Shown: positions 34,600 through 47,575, counted from the first letter of the stretch. The stretch is 64,000 nucleotides of DNA from Drechslerella dactyloides (GCA_020064725.1 JAGTWJ010000011.1:124001-188000), one strand, 5' to 3'. The notes: a model not told the origin generated them from the sequence alone. Numbers and translations: made by a program.

Positions 34600-37500
34600 T
34601 TTGCTAAAGCGTCTGGTCAACGGTAGCTAGCTATTCCTTTAAGCGAAACCAATGGAGATGCTTGAGAATAACTTTCCTTCGAGGTGTCCAACACGGTGGC
34701 GCTCTTCTAGCTAGTCTCCTTTGAATAGATTTATTGGAAGTTCCATGGTGCTCGAAACCTCAAGCTCAAATATTTGAGCCCTGTGGAGGCGTTGGGCCAG
34801 ATTTTTGGCGCGACAATCGGAATGACCCTGACCACTGGCGGGGTTTCGTTGGTGTGGGTCTCAACTAGGATGCCGCTGTGGCCAGTGAGAATGCAGAATG
34901 CTCGTATGCACCGCCACTCATCCTATGCTCATGCCACATGTGGCTGGACACTAGCCAACCACAGTACCAGCTGTGAAACGATATCTTAGTCCCCGGTTCG
35001 CAAGAGTTGCGCAGGGCTGCAGCACAAGAAGTTAACACGAAGTAGTTAGCATGCCGCATTCCTTGCTGCAACGTCCTGCATGAGTGTGCATAGCTGCAAG
35101 TAATACTCGCAATCGTTAAAACTTTCCGCTGCGCATTGTCAAAAAACAAAATCAAACGCCCTACAGGGAAAGTCAGCTACTTAGGGCCACTGCAAATGTT
35201 TGTTGATTCCCGCGCCCCGTCAGCCGGCGAGCGTCCAGCTGCTGAAACGGAGCCGAAGACCCGTCACCGTGCATGCCGCATCGCGTACCGGAATCGCTGG
35301 GACCCACACCGGGTTGCAGCGCCTCCCGAGTCTAGTCGACGTGTGCTATCTTAAAATTGGTGGAATCATAATTTGCAAGAAAACATCTTTCTCCCCATCC
35401 GTCACATAGAAGTCAATCGACAATGCCACTCGTTTAATCTGTAAGGAATGATGCCCCTAAGTGATAATTTGAGAATATCTCACCTGAGGTGTCACTAGTA
35501 CCATTTACTACTATCGATGACCAAAATAGTCCCTTAAAGTAGACCCTCTTATATTGATAATCAACTTGGTACCACTGTCTTCGGTGAAATTAAGGGCCCA
35601 CTTTAGTTTACGGGTTGCATATGCATACTCTGATGCATGTGCGCCACTTACAAAATCAATACAGTAACATTTGAAGATTACGGGGGGTTACTCAGCGCAA
35701 TGTGCAAAGTCAGATCCTTTATGCCGGATTGGCGGAAGTATACTTTAACTAAGAACATCAATGAGGGTCAAAACGGGTTGCATGAATCAGATTGGACCGT
35801 ACGGAGCCGTTATATGGGAAAATCTAGCGGCCGGGCAATGTGGCAGACTGGTCAGCTTCCCGGTTGGTTGGAAGTACGGGTTGGAACGACGTTAGTTCCT
35901 AGTTACGGTTATGGACCCACCAACTTGTCAATCCCAGCGCTAGCTAGCCCGTTGTTATGATCATATGACATATACTTTACTGTTCCCTTATTGGCGGAGG
36001 CTGCTATTGCAGCTTCAGTACATAGTATCGCTAGCGTTATCGACATCCCGAAGATCAAGATTCAGGCCGAATAATGTCAAGGCCAAGCAGCTAGATAACT
36101 TATTTGAGCTCCGGGCAATATGAAGGTTTATCTTGATATCACCTATCATCAAGGTAGACTTCCTGGCACCAGGTAGTTGTTTCCCACAGCGTATGTACAG
36201 CCCATATCGCATTTCGGGACCTAAGGGGTTACAAGAACAGCATCATGACTCTGTGGTGCATGGTATGGCTGGCAGATGACACCTGACTGCCAACTTTATG
36301 ACACTGCTTCGGGGCGGAGAAGCGAACGGTTTAGCCAGAGTCGAGTTATTGCCCAATGAAAAAACTTTTGTCCAGGGTCCTTGTGAATCTCCAGTTGGTG
36401 ATGCCGTCTAATTGTTCATGAATAATCAAGCATGCACCATTCTAGATTTTGATAGGCCTCTTGGAGCCTAGACTACCTATGCATGCCGAATGGCTGCAGA
36501 TTGTGGTGCTGCGGATGCATTGCAAAGAAGCCGTCGCTCAAAGGGAGGGATTGAGATGAGAGACCACTTACGTATATAGGCTGATTTGCGTCAACGGCTG
36601 TCTATCCGGCAGTTTACACCACTAGCCATCAATCGCAATTCTGATGCTTCCGCACGGGTCGAGTCAGGAGCGCGACTGCCACAGCCATCCGTGGGGCTGG
36701 TATGACTCTGTGAAGCTCCAAATATTTGAAATTTTCTGCATGGCGATGGTGCATAAGGCACACATGCATTCGCCTGCATGGCTTCTGTCTGTATTGCAGC
36801 TACTGTCGGCTACAGCCGCATGGCTTAGTCTAGGCGGCTGGCTTCATGGAACCTCTCGACCACTCCATTTATTCTAGACTAAATTTGATTGTGGACGGAG
36901 TTCCCGGGAAAACCCTTTACCAAATCATTCTCAGCCTCACCAGCAACTTTTTGTTACGTTGATGACGGTGCCAAACCCCTCTCGCGCAACGCCACACATT
37001 GACATCTGGTGGTTGTGCATATCAGCCATAACGGACTAAGCATGCACGTCGACAAATTAGGTGGTTGCAGCGCTCAAAACCTAACTTGGGAGGCCGTCGG
37101 ATGCGTCGTTGAACACTATCGCACCGTCGCAAAGTCTGGATTGGCGACGAAAGCAAGCCAGTGATAACTTCCTGAAGCCAATGAACGGGCATATCTACAA
37201 ATGCGTCCTAGCACCCGGCTCTGTTACCGCGTATACCGCTCATTACCAAAACTTCATGCAACTAGGCTAATGTGCATCTGTGTGCGAGACTTTCGGGCCA
37301 GGCCAGCTTATTTTCGATCTCTGCCCTGCAGAATTCACCTGCCTGGTGGTTCATGCTTCTCGGCAATCATGGCTGGATCCCCTTTATGGCAGTGATATTC
37401 GATTTCGAGCTGAAGATTGTCGGGCTGGGAAAGGTGGAGCCATTCCGAAGCGCGATTGTCCAATGAGCGTCACAAAATTACGCCAGGTGGTAAACCTTGG

Positions 37501-39362
37501 CCCTTGGCAAATCATCCCATTTGATTGTGCCACAGGAGCGCCGGTTGCCGACTTTTCCGTCAAGCCCATTTACTGGGCGAGTGGTGAACAGTCCGGGTGT
37601 CGTGTCCGGACATTTTGCTTTTCCGGAGCCTCTGTTGGCTGCAGGTTGGGTCATCGCATGCCCGAGGCTAAAATACTGACCGGGGAATGCTCCGGTCGCC
37701 GTCATTCGCTTTTAGCTCATGCCCCGGTGATCAAGGGGTGCGCCACAGCTGGCCAACTACGCCACAGCCAGTAATCAGAAAAACGAGAGCAAATGGTCTG
37801 TCAGGTCGGCGTTTCAGCAGCACTGAGCGCTTTGTGTCAGCTTGTTTCATGAACGTGCTAATATCTGAAATGGCGTGCTATCGATGCTAGATGCGAGCGC
37901 TCGAAAGAGACCTTCCCGAAAGAAGTTGCAAGCACTCTGTTGTCTCGTCATTATCGAAATTTGCATGATTTTTTTTGTTGGCGGTCACTAGGGGTATTTT
38001 CTTTAAATTCATAATTGATTGTGCAATTGTGATCATTATTGTCGATGCATCTGCGATATATATACGGCACTCCAGAGTTTCATGTTGCTATTCACACATA
38101 CGGGTATTTAGAACGAGAATTCCAATAAGACTACTCAGGTACCGCCTTGCAGGCAGCATTGACTCTGAGATTCTGGCATCAGAGCCACTTGTCACAGGTG
38201 GAGGCTTCTGGCTGTGGTCCATGTCTCGAGACCACTTCTAGCCGAAGAATTATTGATAATAATATTATAAATTTAAATATACATAGAGTAAGGCCGAGAT
38301 AACAGCCCTCTTACATAGTTTCGAGCAAGCACACTCAGGATTTTAACTCAATCTAGCATCAAAAAAGTGATATTCTCGCCTCGAGTGATGGATCAACACC
38401 CAAGCTTTGGATACTCAAATAGCTCTTTAATTAGGGAACCAGGACTGGAGTGCAGGCCTGACTCCGCGCCATCGGGAATGCATGCAGGCTCTTGAGGCTG
38501 TTGCGATGCGCGGACTAACTTTACGCCATCCGATGAAATAATAACGTAAGCATGCATTTTCGCCATTATGTACCTTGACTTTGAACGTGCATGGCAAGTC
38601 TACACAAAAGCCTGGCTGCAGCGGTAGCGAAATTGAAAACGTTTGAAACTTTCAATTCAATCTCCTCTCTCCGCAACACAACAGCAAGGGTTATATTCTG
38701 TGCGGACGGGAAAAAACCCTTCCACTCACGTCTTGATCGCAGTCGCAGTTCTGCAAGGCCTCACAAACCTATCCCTCAAATTTCGGAAAGGAGACTGCAG
38801 GGATTGCTATCAACATGAAGTACATGGGATGCAAAGTTGCGGCAAGAGTATTATGGCGCATGGTGCGTCGATGCGCGACCCGCAGGCCGATGGGCCAAGC
38901 GTCTATGAGAACCGGATGCAAATTATACAGTCGCGAGGAACTGGCCACAAATGTATGCAGTCCATCCTCCGGGTGCGAAAATGCTAATTTAACGCGAACG
39001 TGGCAACATATCCTTTGGGTTCACGTCAGTGTCATCTTTCGCGCCGTTGGTGAATTAGCAGGCAATTCCTTAGTTATCGGTGGCTGGAAGGTACCGACAC
39101 GCCCGGATGCGTAGGTGGGAGGCAAAGAGCATCTGCCTGTTAGAACAGCCATTGTAATCTTTTGTAGCGCATACGAAGTCGGCAAGCCAGCCTCCACTTC
39201 CTTAGCGAATATCGAATAGATTGACGAACCAAGGCCCTTGTCTTACAAATCCAGCAGCTGCTTCTTGAAAATGCAAACGTAGAAAAGATGGCACACGTGG
39301 AGAGCAAGGAAGCGATGTTGCATTCCCTGACGAGTAAGAAATCCGATAGCTAGTTCAGAGGA

Positions 39363-39419
39363 GCAAAAAAAAAAAAAAAAAAATTGAGAAGAGAAAGAAG
39401 GAAAGAAAGAAAGAAAGCG
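39363..39419. repeat. Poly-A tract followed by GAAA/GAAG microsatellite
   Basis: An A run of about 18-19 followed by purine repeats (GAGAAGAGAAAGAAGG, GAAAGAAAGAAAG). Open frames here are low-complexity artefacts. Confidence 0.75.
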
Positions 39420-39499
39420 GTGGACCAGGCACACGCCCTCGCCTTCGACCAACCGATCGAGTCCTGCAGAGCGGCGAATTATGTGGGTACCTTCCATAC

Positions 39500-39549
39500 A
39501 TACATACATTATTGTCTATGTATATGTGCATGTACATGTACATGTACAT
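39500..39549. repeat. CATA and ATGTAC short tandem repeats
   Basis: CATACATACATACAT is followed shortly by tandem ATGTAC units (GTGCATGTACATGTACATGT and on). Confidence 0.7.
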
Positions 39550-41051
39550 TACAACTATCTCAGACATCGACTTTTCGCTCAACCAGGCGTTCTGCAGCCT
39601 TGATATCGAAGGGCTACTAACCCCCCACTGGATAAGTTGTGAGCTGTTTCTTGTGCAGCTGTACTATACCTCCACTTACCTTCTGCAGTAGCCATGTGCA
39701 GTAAGCCTCCCAGAGGCTTGTGCGGCGCCAGCCGCTAGATCATAGCACACTCGACTCGTAACATGCAGCCCGTTGGCTGCGGAGACGTTGACCCGCTAAT
39801 GTTATCGTACGAAAAGAACAAATTATCCAAAGTACTGTTGGACACCGTGGACAATTGAAGATCCGGCTTCTACATAGATCGGAGGTCTGCGAAAGACAAT
39901 AAGTTGCGTGAATACAAAAATATCAGCCGTTGCTGTCCTACAGTGACCGCTGTGTGCCAGCAAGATCCTGAGATAACCGGCGTGTTTGGCCTGCCGAAAA
40001 TGAGATTTTACGCTATGACCTCAGGCGCTGAGAGAAGATTGATACTGAAACAAATCCCCTCACCCGAGAGGCCAGAAGCATCCGAACTGGTGTGGTGCCA
40101 GCGAAGGCGGTTCTACATACAAAACCTAGCATAATGCATATGTGGGGTGGCCCAATCGAGTGAGCCCAAGCAGTTGGTCTATTGGTAGGTGGCCCCTGCT
40201 TGCTTGAAGCCCTCATGCCTAGCCCACATGCCTACGGAGGCTATAGTGGGGAAAGAATTTCTAATTTCTAGGGTTACGAAGCAGGAAAGTACCTACGTAC
40301 CTACTAATTTACTCGAGGGCGTATTCCACTTGCTGGCTGGGTCAAATGTGCAGGTTGCTAATAGCTGTATAGACGGTATTGGAGAGGTCTGAAGCTACCT
40401 TCTGGCTATGGGATTGCTCATCCGTACGGCTAATGCGAACTGCTGTGATGGAATATCCACATTTCTAGCTACACCCATAGGCGGACATGAGGCTTCTCAT
40501 CTGGGAAGGGAAGCACTGGAATAGACGCTCATCTGCCAGTTGGAATCGCGATCTTGCAAAATGGCGACTCAATCAATTAAACAAAGGCACGACAAAGAAA
40601 TATATTAAAAGAGTGGTACGGAGTAAACGCAGCATATCAGAAGCGCATACATATACAGGTCCATCCGAACGATAGGTGCCACGCTGTGCCACCACTGGTA
40701 TTATTTGACGCCCGAGAAGAGGAGCGAAGATGAGTACATGAAAGAAACTAGAAGGAAGAACCGCAAAACCCCGAGATCGCTTGACTCGCTAGATCAGTGC
40801 CAACAAAAAAAATCCAAAAAAAAATAAAGGCACAACGAAAGATTATGCAAGATCGCAATCGGCCTATACGACGATATTACGAAGGAGGAAAGGCCTCTAA
40901 CAAATTAGTCCATGCGTGTAGTGTCCTCTATGCCGCTGATAATTAACTCCCGAGTCGATTTATGTTGCAGCGCACATGCCAAATGTGTAGTTTCGAGGAA
41001 GCTTAGGCGGTGCCTCGACTTCCCAGGTTTCACCAGGGAGGGAACTCTCGC

Positions 41052-41850
41052 CTATCGTCGCAAGGCAAAAGGACTCGCGCCTCCTTCAGAGTAGTCGGAA
41101 CTTCCAGAATCCGGCGAGAAAGGGGCGTTGTAGCTGCCGACCGGGTACATGTGATGGGTGTAATGATCGTGCCATTGGTGGTGTCCCTCACTGGTTGCCC
41201 AATTATAGTATTCTTCTTCGTAACCGGTTGTGTACTCCATGTCTTGATGGCTGGCATATTCGGTATAATCACTGTATTCGGATGCCGTGATTGTAGAGTG
41301 ACAGTCGCTCCCGCTGTCCTGTGTCGAGGTTCCCCTGCTATTGCGTGTTCGTGACGGCCGCGTTGGGGCTGAACACTGGCTGGTTGTTCGAGCGCAGCGG
41401 TCGCAAGGATTTGGCCATGGACCGTAGGAGAATGTGCACTAATGTTTGAGTCTTATCGTGAGCTTCACAGCTCCTCGAAAGCTTCCGGGCAATGGCATCA
41501 CGTACAGTTTTGTGATCCTTGCGGCATTTATCGCATTTCAAGTCATTGAGAACTCGCTTTTTGCGTTCCATAGGCTGCACCGACGGGTCGGTGGAACAAT
41601 TGGTATAGCTGTACTTCTCGCAGCGGACGCAAACTTGTGATCCATCATCATCTGGGTATCTAACGCACTAGATTGAGACTGAATGTTAGCAGAACTGGTT
41701 CTGGCGAAACGGGTTGGGGGAGCAAGCTATGGACCTGGGGTGCACCTTTTGTTTGTCTCGTCGACAATTGTTGCAGATCTGGGTGTCTCGTCGGCCACGC
41801 ATGTCGGATTTTGAAGAAGAAGAAGAAGAAGGCTGAGAAGAAGATGACAT
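41052..41850 (-). CDS. Tandem Zn2Cys6-type cysteine-cluster protein with Tyr/His-rich tail (paralog B)
   Basis: Three exons: 41746-41850, 41506-41667 and 41052-41438 (217 aa). Introns are 78 and 67 bp; the first donor is a weak GTGCAC. After a Ser-rich start come two clusters: C26, C29, C36, C48, C51, C59 (C-x2-C-x6-C-x11-C-x2-C-x7-C) and C80, C83, C90, C101, C104, C111 (C-x2-C-x6-C-x10-C-x2-C-x6-C). They open with CNNCRRDKQK and CDKCRKDHKT, close to paralog A. Both introns lie immediately before the third cysteine of each cluster, the same positions as in paralog A about 7 kb away on the same strand. The ~100-residue tail is Ser/Thr then Tyr/Glu/His-rich. Common ancestry with A is well supported; function is unknown. 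A start at MRG (41802) would shorten the Ser run. Confidence 0.78.
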
Positions 41851-41854
41851 AGAA

Positions 41855-44715
41855 TGGACGGAACTGCGAGAGAAGGTAATAAAATTCTGAGGAAAGGTCA
41901 ACCTTTATGAAGGTAATACTTGTAAGTACCGAAAAACAAAGTAATAACGCTTGATGTTGCGGTTTAAGGGAAAAAAGCAAGATATCTCTTATCCCAGACT
42001 CGGGTATCTTAATCGGTTGTGAAGGCTTGCTTGAATTATGTTAATATCAATCTGGGATTTATGGCCCGACGGAGTGGGATACTTATATGGTAAATTACCC
42101 TCATCGCACACAGGAATGCTCAAACCGGGCCGCATGGCGGCCAGGGTCTAAGCTTCTGGCGAGAGCTGTCAAAGGTGGTAGACAGCACCAACAATGGCAA
42201 AGTGCCAACGTTGCACGGAGCCTTTGGTTCCTGCAGGTTGGGAAGTTACTAGCTCGCTTGAACATAAGGCGCAATTGAAGCAAGGCCGCACGCTAAAAAA
42301 ATTCTCGTGAGTCGCCCGAGTCGACAGGCGAGTCACCTTATCCGCACACACTAGCCGCATCTCAGGTCGCACCGGGCCTGTGAGATCTCCAGGAATAAGC
42401 AGTGGTAATCTTCCGAATGCGAATATAATATTAGACTTGCATATTCGATAAGTCCCAATTATTTGGATAGTTGAAAATTTCTCAGGGACCGGGGTTAAGC
42501 TCAGAGACACTTGTGACTTTAGATAACTGTGAATAGTCGGGGGCATCAGGTATCGATGAGGAAAACGCTCCCGCACCTAGTGCGGTGGTGGGTGGGCTGA
42601 GCTCAAGCACCCAGTCGTTTGCACCCGGTCTTGGCTTGATTTGGCGATTGTCCGCTCTCCATACCTCACCAGACGCAGCAAGGCTCTTCCTGGGATCGAT
42701 CATTCGAACCGTTCAGCCCAGGCCCGAAGTTTCAAGCGCTCAGGGTTTATCTGGGGCAGTCTCAGCTCTCGATTTGCCCCCGATCTTCAAAGACAATCTC
42801 CAGCTTCAAGCTCGGTTACTTTTCATTTGTTCTCGCTGGTCAGGCCACGGACATTGTGCGGATTCTTCCATTAGCCAGAAGCACCTTGCTGTTTTCTCCG
42901 GCGCTATACGACCCACGAATTCCACTCGCTTTCCTTATTACGGCAGGAAAGATTACCCGACTTGCTACGTCCTCCATGTCGAGAAAACACTTTATCATTC
43001 GTGTGCTGTTATTTCCAACTTAGCCATTTACATCTTAGCAAGTTGTCGTGTTCGGACATAAATTTCCGGCTTTGGAAATCTTACCGACCGTTTAGCGTGT
43101 TTCCTGTCGTCAGACCAAGCGCTCATCCCCCACCATGCAGCATGCAAAATTCAGCTAGGTAGCCTAGCGTTCAGCTGGCACAGTCCACTGGTACATACAT
43201 AAGTTCTGCGGCCAGTGAGGTCGGCGTTATCTATCACGCGGCCGACATGTACTTTCTGGGCTGCAAGACCAGGACCTGGGCGGTCTGTTCGGAGACTATA
43301 ACGATCCTGGTTAAAATGTAGTTCCTCAGCTTCTGCAGCCTTCCTTTGCTCGGTGTTCGGCGCTCTTTAGGAAGGCAAGCGATAAAGTGAGGCCTCCCGT
43401 AATTTGTATCGGAAGGACAAGCTGTAAACTGCAGGATGAGTTTCGCATTGGCCAGCTATGACGTAAATGTCTTGTGCGACAAGGAGGTCTCGCTTTTTAG
43501 ATCAATCCAGGTCAGGCGCCCGTGAGGTCAAGCTTCAGCTGGGACAGTCTCAGGAACCCGGGCGGCCGTGGCTTCAAAACGGCGAGCGAAGCGTGGGGTT
43601 ATTGGCCACGGCTTAGTCGGTCCCGCTACGGTCGAACGGTCGCAGGAGCCCCGGCCACAGCTCTTGTTCCGTCCACCTGAGGCTAGTGACCAACGGTGAC
43701 CAACGGTGCCACAGCATGCCGCCACGGCGTGGCGAAGCACTCTGCGGGAGCCTTCCAAGGCGCACACTGTTTAAAATAGAAGACGTTTCACACCCACGAT
43801 ATAGATATCATGTTTAGGTCGCAGTTCGGATCTGTCGATCTAATCTTTCATATACCTGATCCCCCCCGGTTGTTCGATTCGTCCAATATGCGAATCCCAC
43901 AATCTTGCATCAAGGTCGTCGGTATCCGGCTTTCGCGAGCGCGACTCCTAGATCTTCTGCGTGCAAGAGCTTAAGAGTATGTTTGCCAGCCGAGTATGCG
44001 CGGTCGGTTATGTGCACCGTATCGGACATAATCGCCTGCGGACCGTCCAGTAATTCTGAACGTCGCTTCGATCAGCTGCATTTCTCGAAACCGGAGATTT
44101 GAACTGATATCTGTATATGCGGCATATTATAGCATACTGCCTACCCTCAGCTGATAGCAGAATCGAAATATCAAATTTTTCACTCAAAGCCGCTGAAAGA
44201 GAAGAGTTCACACAACGTCTGGACAACACAAAAAATACAACATCCCGGCAACGCTCGCGAGTGGCTAGTGCACCAGATCAGAGCGTTTGCAGTCGGAGAT
44301 ACCACACCGGGCCTGGCATTAAACTTTCCCTTGCACTTGGTCGACTTCCATATGTAACTAGACTTGTTCATGCTACGTCGCGACATGCTAGTGGCTCATG
44401 GACGCTTTCATCACAATTCGCGCAAAAGTCTAATCTCATGCCGACTCCGCAATCTAACCTCGTTGAATTATGCAGAAGCATCAAAGATCAACAGTGGCAT
44501 ACGATTATGCATGCATGTCGAGTGACCCGGTTGATGATTAAGCACCAAAATGAGGGTCGAACGCGGGAACTGTTTCACATCCGACGTTTGTGATAGCGTA
44601 GCATATCGTCATTGGACCGGTTGGACTTGCAATACCCTTGACCCGACAGTCACGCTCAGGCGAGTTTGCATGCGGACTATAGACGCAGCTAATCTATAGT
44701 ATTAATCATAAATAT
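41855..44715. other. Gene-poor interval
   Basis: ORFs up to 158 aa (for example 42585-43061 and 44117-44593) lack family signals and overlap opposite-strand ORFs. No RNA gene recognised. Confidence 0.4.
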
Positions 44716-44720
44716 TATCT

Positions 44721-45480
44721 ATGGCCTTTCTCCTAGCAGCTTCCCTTCTCGCCATCCGGGCCGGATCCCATGAGACCGGCATTGCTCTCACAGACAGTCT
44801 TGGCTCCCTAACTTACGAGCACCCGGCATTCCGCATCTACCAGAACACAACGCTAGTCCTCAATCAGCGCATCCCCACTAACGTTAGCTAACGCCAGCTT
44901 CTCCACTTGTTCATGGCATGAACATTTATTCAGCGCCGCCGAAATCTGCAGTGTGTCTGGAGAACCCTATCAATGCGGAATCTACATAGACAACACTTGC
45001 GGCAACGGAATCGTCGACCATGTGATGTAAGTACAGCATTCTACTGCTACGCCAGTCATTCACAACGCTTACCGTGTCCTATTTTCAGATTCAGGCAACA
45101 AGTGGGTCAGATTCTCGTGGGGTTCTGATGGCTGAGTAGAGCAAATGAAATCATTTCATTGTGTCCCTACGACAGCTGAAGGTCATGGTGCATCTACAGG
45201 AAGTGACAAGGCTACCTTGTCTGGCATTGGCGCTAGTACGGGGGGTGATGGTACAATCACTGGTACCACCGCTGACAACGGTAAAGGGTCAACGGATGAA
45301 GCTGGCACGAGCCCAATTCCTGGCTCGGGTTGCGGGTCGACCTCTCCAGCAACTACGATGGTAAACGTGGAAGAAGTCGCCAGCGTATTTGCGGACGGAA
45401 CTGCAAACATGGTTCATACTCGAGCTGTAACTGCCGGATGGCTGGTCGGGGGTTTTCTCGGTGTGTTGGCTATGCTATAG
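44721..45480 (+). pseudogene. Broken gene for a secreted, probably membrane- or GPI-anchored protein
   Basis: The start (MAFLLAASLLAIRAGS) is a signal peptide, and the frame stays open to a stop at about 44887-44889. A cysteine-containing continuation (SFSTCSWHEHLF, ICSVSGEPYQCGIY) lies in the next frame up to a GTAAGT near 45027. After a probable intron the downstream frame reads WVRFSWGSDG, then TGA at 45133-45135, then directly VEQMKSFHCVPTTAEG in the same frame. This leads to a Gly/Ser/Thr-rich stalk and a hydrophobic C-terminus (TAGWLVGGFLGVLAML). One frameshift plus one in-frame stop suggest a decayed gene. A mis-read intron structure is the main alternative, as I could not join the middle exons in phase. 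No repaired form is proposed. Confidence 0.5.
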
Positions 45481-45484
45481 AAGA

Positions 45485-46140
45485 TGCACTATCAAGTGCA
45501 TCGATGCATCTCAATTCATGCCAACATGTTATTGTCTTAGGCCGGTCAACTTGATCGTGGTCGTAGAGTTGGCAAAAGTGATGCTTGCATGATAGTAGTT
45601 CCTGGCCGCGAACTATCAGACTCGTGCACTGCTACGTATTTGAAATCCTCGTTATTGCTATTCTGTCAGGAAGTCCGGTGGCCTTCATACGGGCCAATAA
45701 TGTAGGAACTATAAGTTGATGTGATCGTGGTATCATATCACTATGTGCTTTGAGAATTGATTTGACATGATGCTGGCTCTTCCATTTGTTAAGTTTTACA
45801 TTTCTTTGATGTGAGTAATGCCTGAATAAGAGAAGTAACTGTGTAGTATATACTAGATTTTACTTGCACTTGATCAACTGCTTTTAATAAAGTTTCATAG
45901 ACGCGACAATCTGATGATCTGCGTGATGAAGTAACATATATGCGTAACTAGACTTAAAGACTGACTTTTTTATACACAAAATTATAAACATCTAGTATAT
46001 AGCTCCCAAGTTTATCCTGTCACGAGATATCTACCATTTAAAACTCCTTTTCAGGGGACTCCCGCTCCGTCAACCATTGTTGCAATGCCATGGTTCCTTT
46101 TTGCAACAACATCTTCGGGGTTGTAGGCGATGCGACAAGC
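45485..46140. other. Intergenic interval
   Basis: AT-rich, about 650 bp, between the broken gene and the convergent small secreted-protein gene. No feature recognised. Confidence 0.45.
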
Positions 46141-46142
46141 AT

Positions 46143-46472
46143 TTAGCACCCAAAGTAACACTTTGCGCTCCAGGCACCCTCCGTCAACTGGTAGGCCCTC
46201 TCGTTCTTGTTTTTATCCGAGTATATCGTGACGTAGTTCCCGGAGCAATCGCCGCTCTGGTAGACAGAGCAGCTGGTGAACTTGCCACCGCTACCGTAGA
46301 CCTTCGCCGCGCGGGCAACATTGGTGAAGCGCATGCAGTCATTGCTGCACTTCGCGTTGCCGTCTTTGACGACGAGTTGATAAGAGGGATCGTTATAGAA
46401 AGCGAACCAGCCGGCGGAGACATTGGTGGCCATAGCGGCGATGACGGCGATGGTAGAGAATTGAAGCTGCAT
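46143..46472 (-). CDS. Small secreted six-cysteine protein (effector-like)
   Basis: Single coding exon, 109 aa. Residues 1-20 form a signal peptide ending ATNVSA. The ~89-residue mature protein starts GWFAFYNDPSYQLVV and has six cysteines in the spacing C-x3-C, then two central (FTSC, SGDC) and two terminal (SAKC, YFGC). That fits three disulfides. The mature part is rich in Tyr, Gly and Ser with alternating strand-like segments. A likely 5' UTR intron lies just upstream: on the minus strand GTAAGC near 46545, then a CTAAC-type branch site and CATAG near 46490. No family recognised. Such proteins are often effectors or antimicrobial peptides, but that is inference from size and cysteine count only. 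Confidence 0.75.
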   Translation of the reverse strand: MQLQFSTIAVIAAMATNVSAGWFAFYNDPSYQLVVKDGNAKCSNDCMRFTNVARAAKVYGSGGKFTSCSVYQSGDCSGNYVTIYSDKNKNERAYQLTEGAWSAKCYFGC

Positions 46473-47510
46473 TTTGATGGTTATAATCTATGACCCAGAG
46501 TTAGATGATACGGTCGCTTTTCTTCAAAATTCGGGAGGGAGCTTACCTGAAACTTGGAGGCTCCAAGTCGATAATTTTACAGAGGAGGATGGAGAACCTA
46601 TAGATGATCCTTGGGACTTATGAGGACGAAAGACTTTAGATCGTGATGATCTGGATTGCTGCTTGTATATGCTTCAGAGGATGTGATACCGATGCTGATG
46701 ATACCATAATGAACGGGAGTTCACGGCCCTTAAATAGACGTCGCGATCTTATACTCTCATCTTGAAGCTGTAGCAAGTCAGCCATTTCTGTGGCTTTGTT
46801 AGTATGAAGCTCGTATTTTGAAGCCGTGATCCTAGATCTTCGCGACTTTGAACGTCCAGAACGGTAATTTCGTTCGAGGCGTATCCTGAGTAGTTGTTGA
46901 GAAATCAATTATTAGATCCATGATATAGTGTATACTAATCAGAGTATATTGAGAGTTTCTTGATCTGTTCATGATGTTTATGGGGGATGGTGTTACTGAG
47001 ATTCCCCTTTGAGGATGCGGCCAGGAATCTTACGGGCGGTGCTGCTGAACATTCGGAACATCTGGGCTATATCCTAGCTTGCCAAAAAATAATAATTTAC
47101 AGGACCAAAACAGGCTACTCTTAGCGGAACATTATTATTTTCCAGAATTTATAATCTGTCGAGCATATAATCCATTTGACGTTTATCCTTTGCGTTTTTT
47201 GATAGCTATCGAAACGGCTCCAACCGAGTCGTATGATTTTCTGTTGGTCAGTGATGGATTGCGGTGATGGGCCCACAGGTGAATTGATCCGACTACCAAT
47301 CAGTTGTATCACTCATGTTTCGTTGTAAACATTGCTAGTGCGCTGGGAAACTTGGCTACTAATCACAGGCTTGAATAACGCACACTCGGAGCTAACGAAT
47401 ATATTATTCTAAGTCGGGCACATATATGTACTGAGCAAGACCTAAAGAATATAGGCTTATTGGACGACTTTGGATAGATTGCCAAAATCTAGGTCTTCTG
47501 TTCCGAACTT

Positions 47511-47528
47511 GTCTCGCGAAGCCAGCCC
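47511..47528 (+). repeat. Dispersed motif copy
   Basis: GTCTCGCGAAGCCAGCCC, a variant with one inserted base relative to the consensus. A second copy lies 65 bp downstream in the same orientation. Confidence 0.45.
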
Positions 47529-47575
47529 GTTGTCCTTTGGCATGCGAAGTAGGCACGTCTGAGGCGATTCTGACT

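Larger units (their letters stand above)
33913..41045. other. Long gene-poor interval
   Basis: About 7.1 kb without a supported gene. ORFs are short, overlap in many frames and show no recognisable domain (the longest, 164 aa at 37280-37774, is compositionally odd). It holds a perfect GC-rich hairpin (34579-34599), simple repeats near 39363-39419 and 39503-39548, and many GCATGC/ATGCAT words. It may contain decayed mobile elements, but I could not recognise any. Confidence 0.4.

Noticed and set aside
37280..37774. 164-aa ORF with several cysteines
   Set aside because: No signal peptide, overlapping frames on both strands, no family resemblance; probably spurious.
42585..43061. 158-aa ORF
   Set aside because: Low protein-likeness, no start context and no motif.
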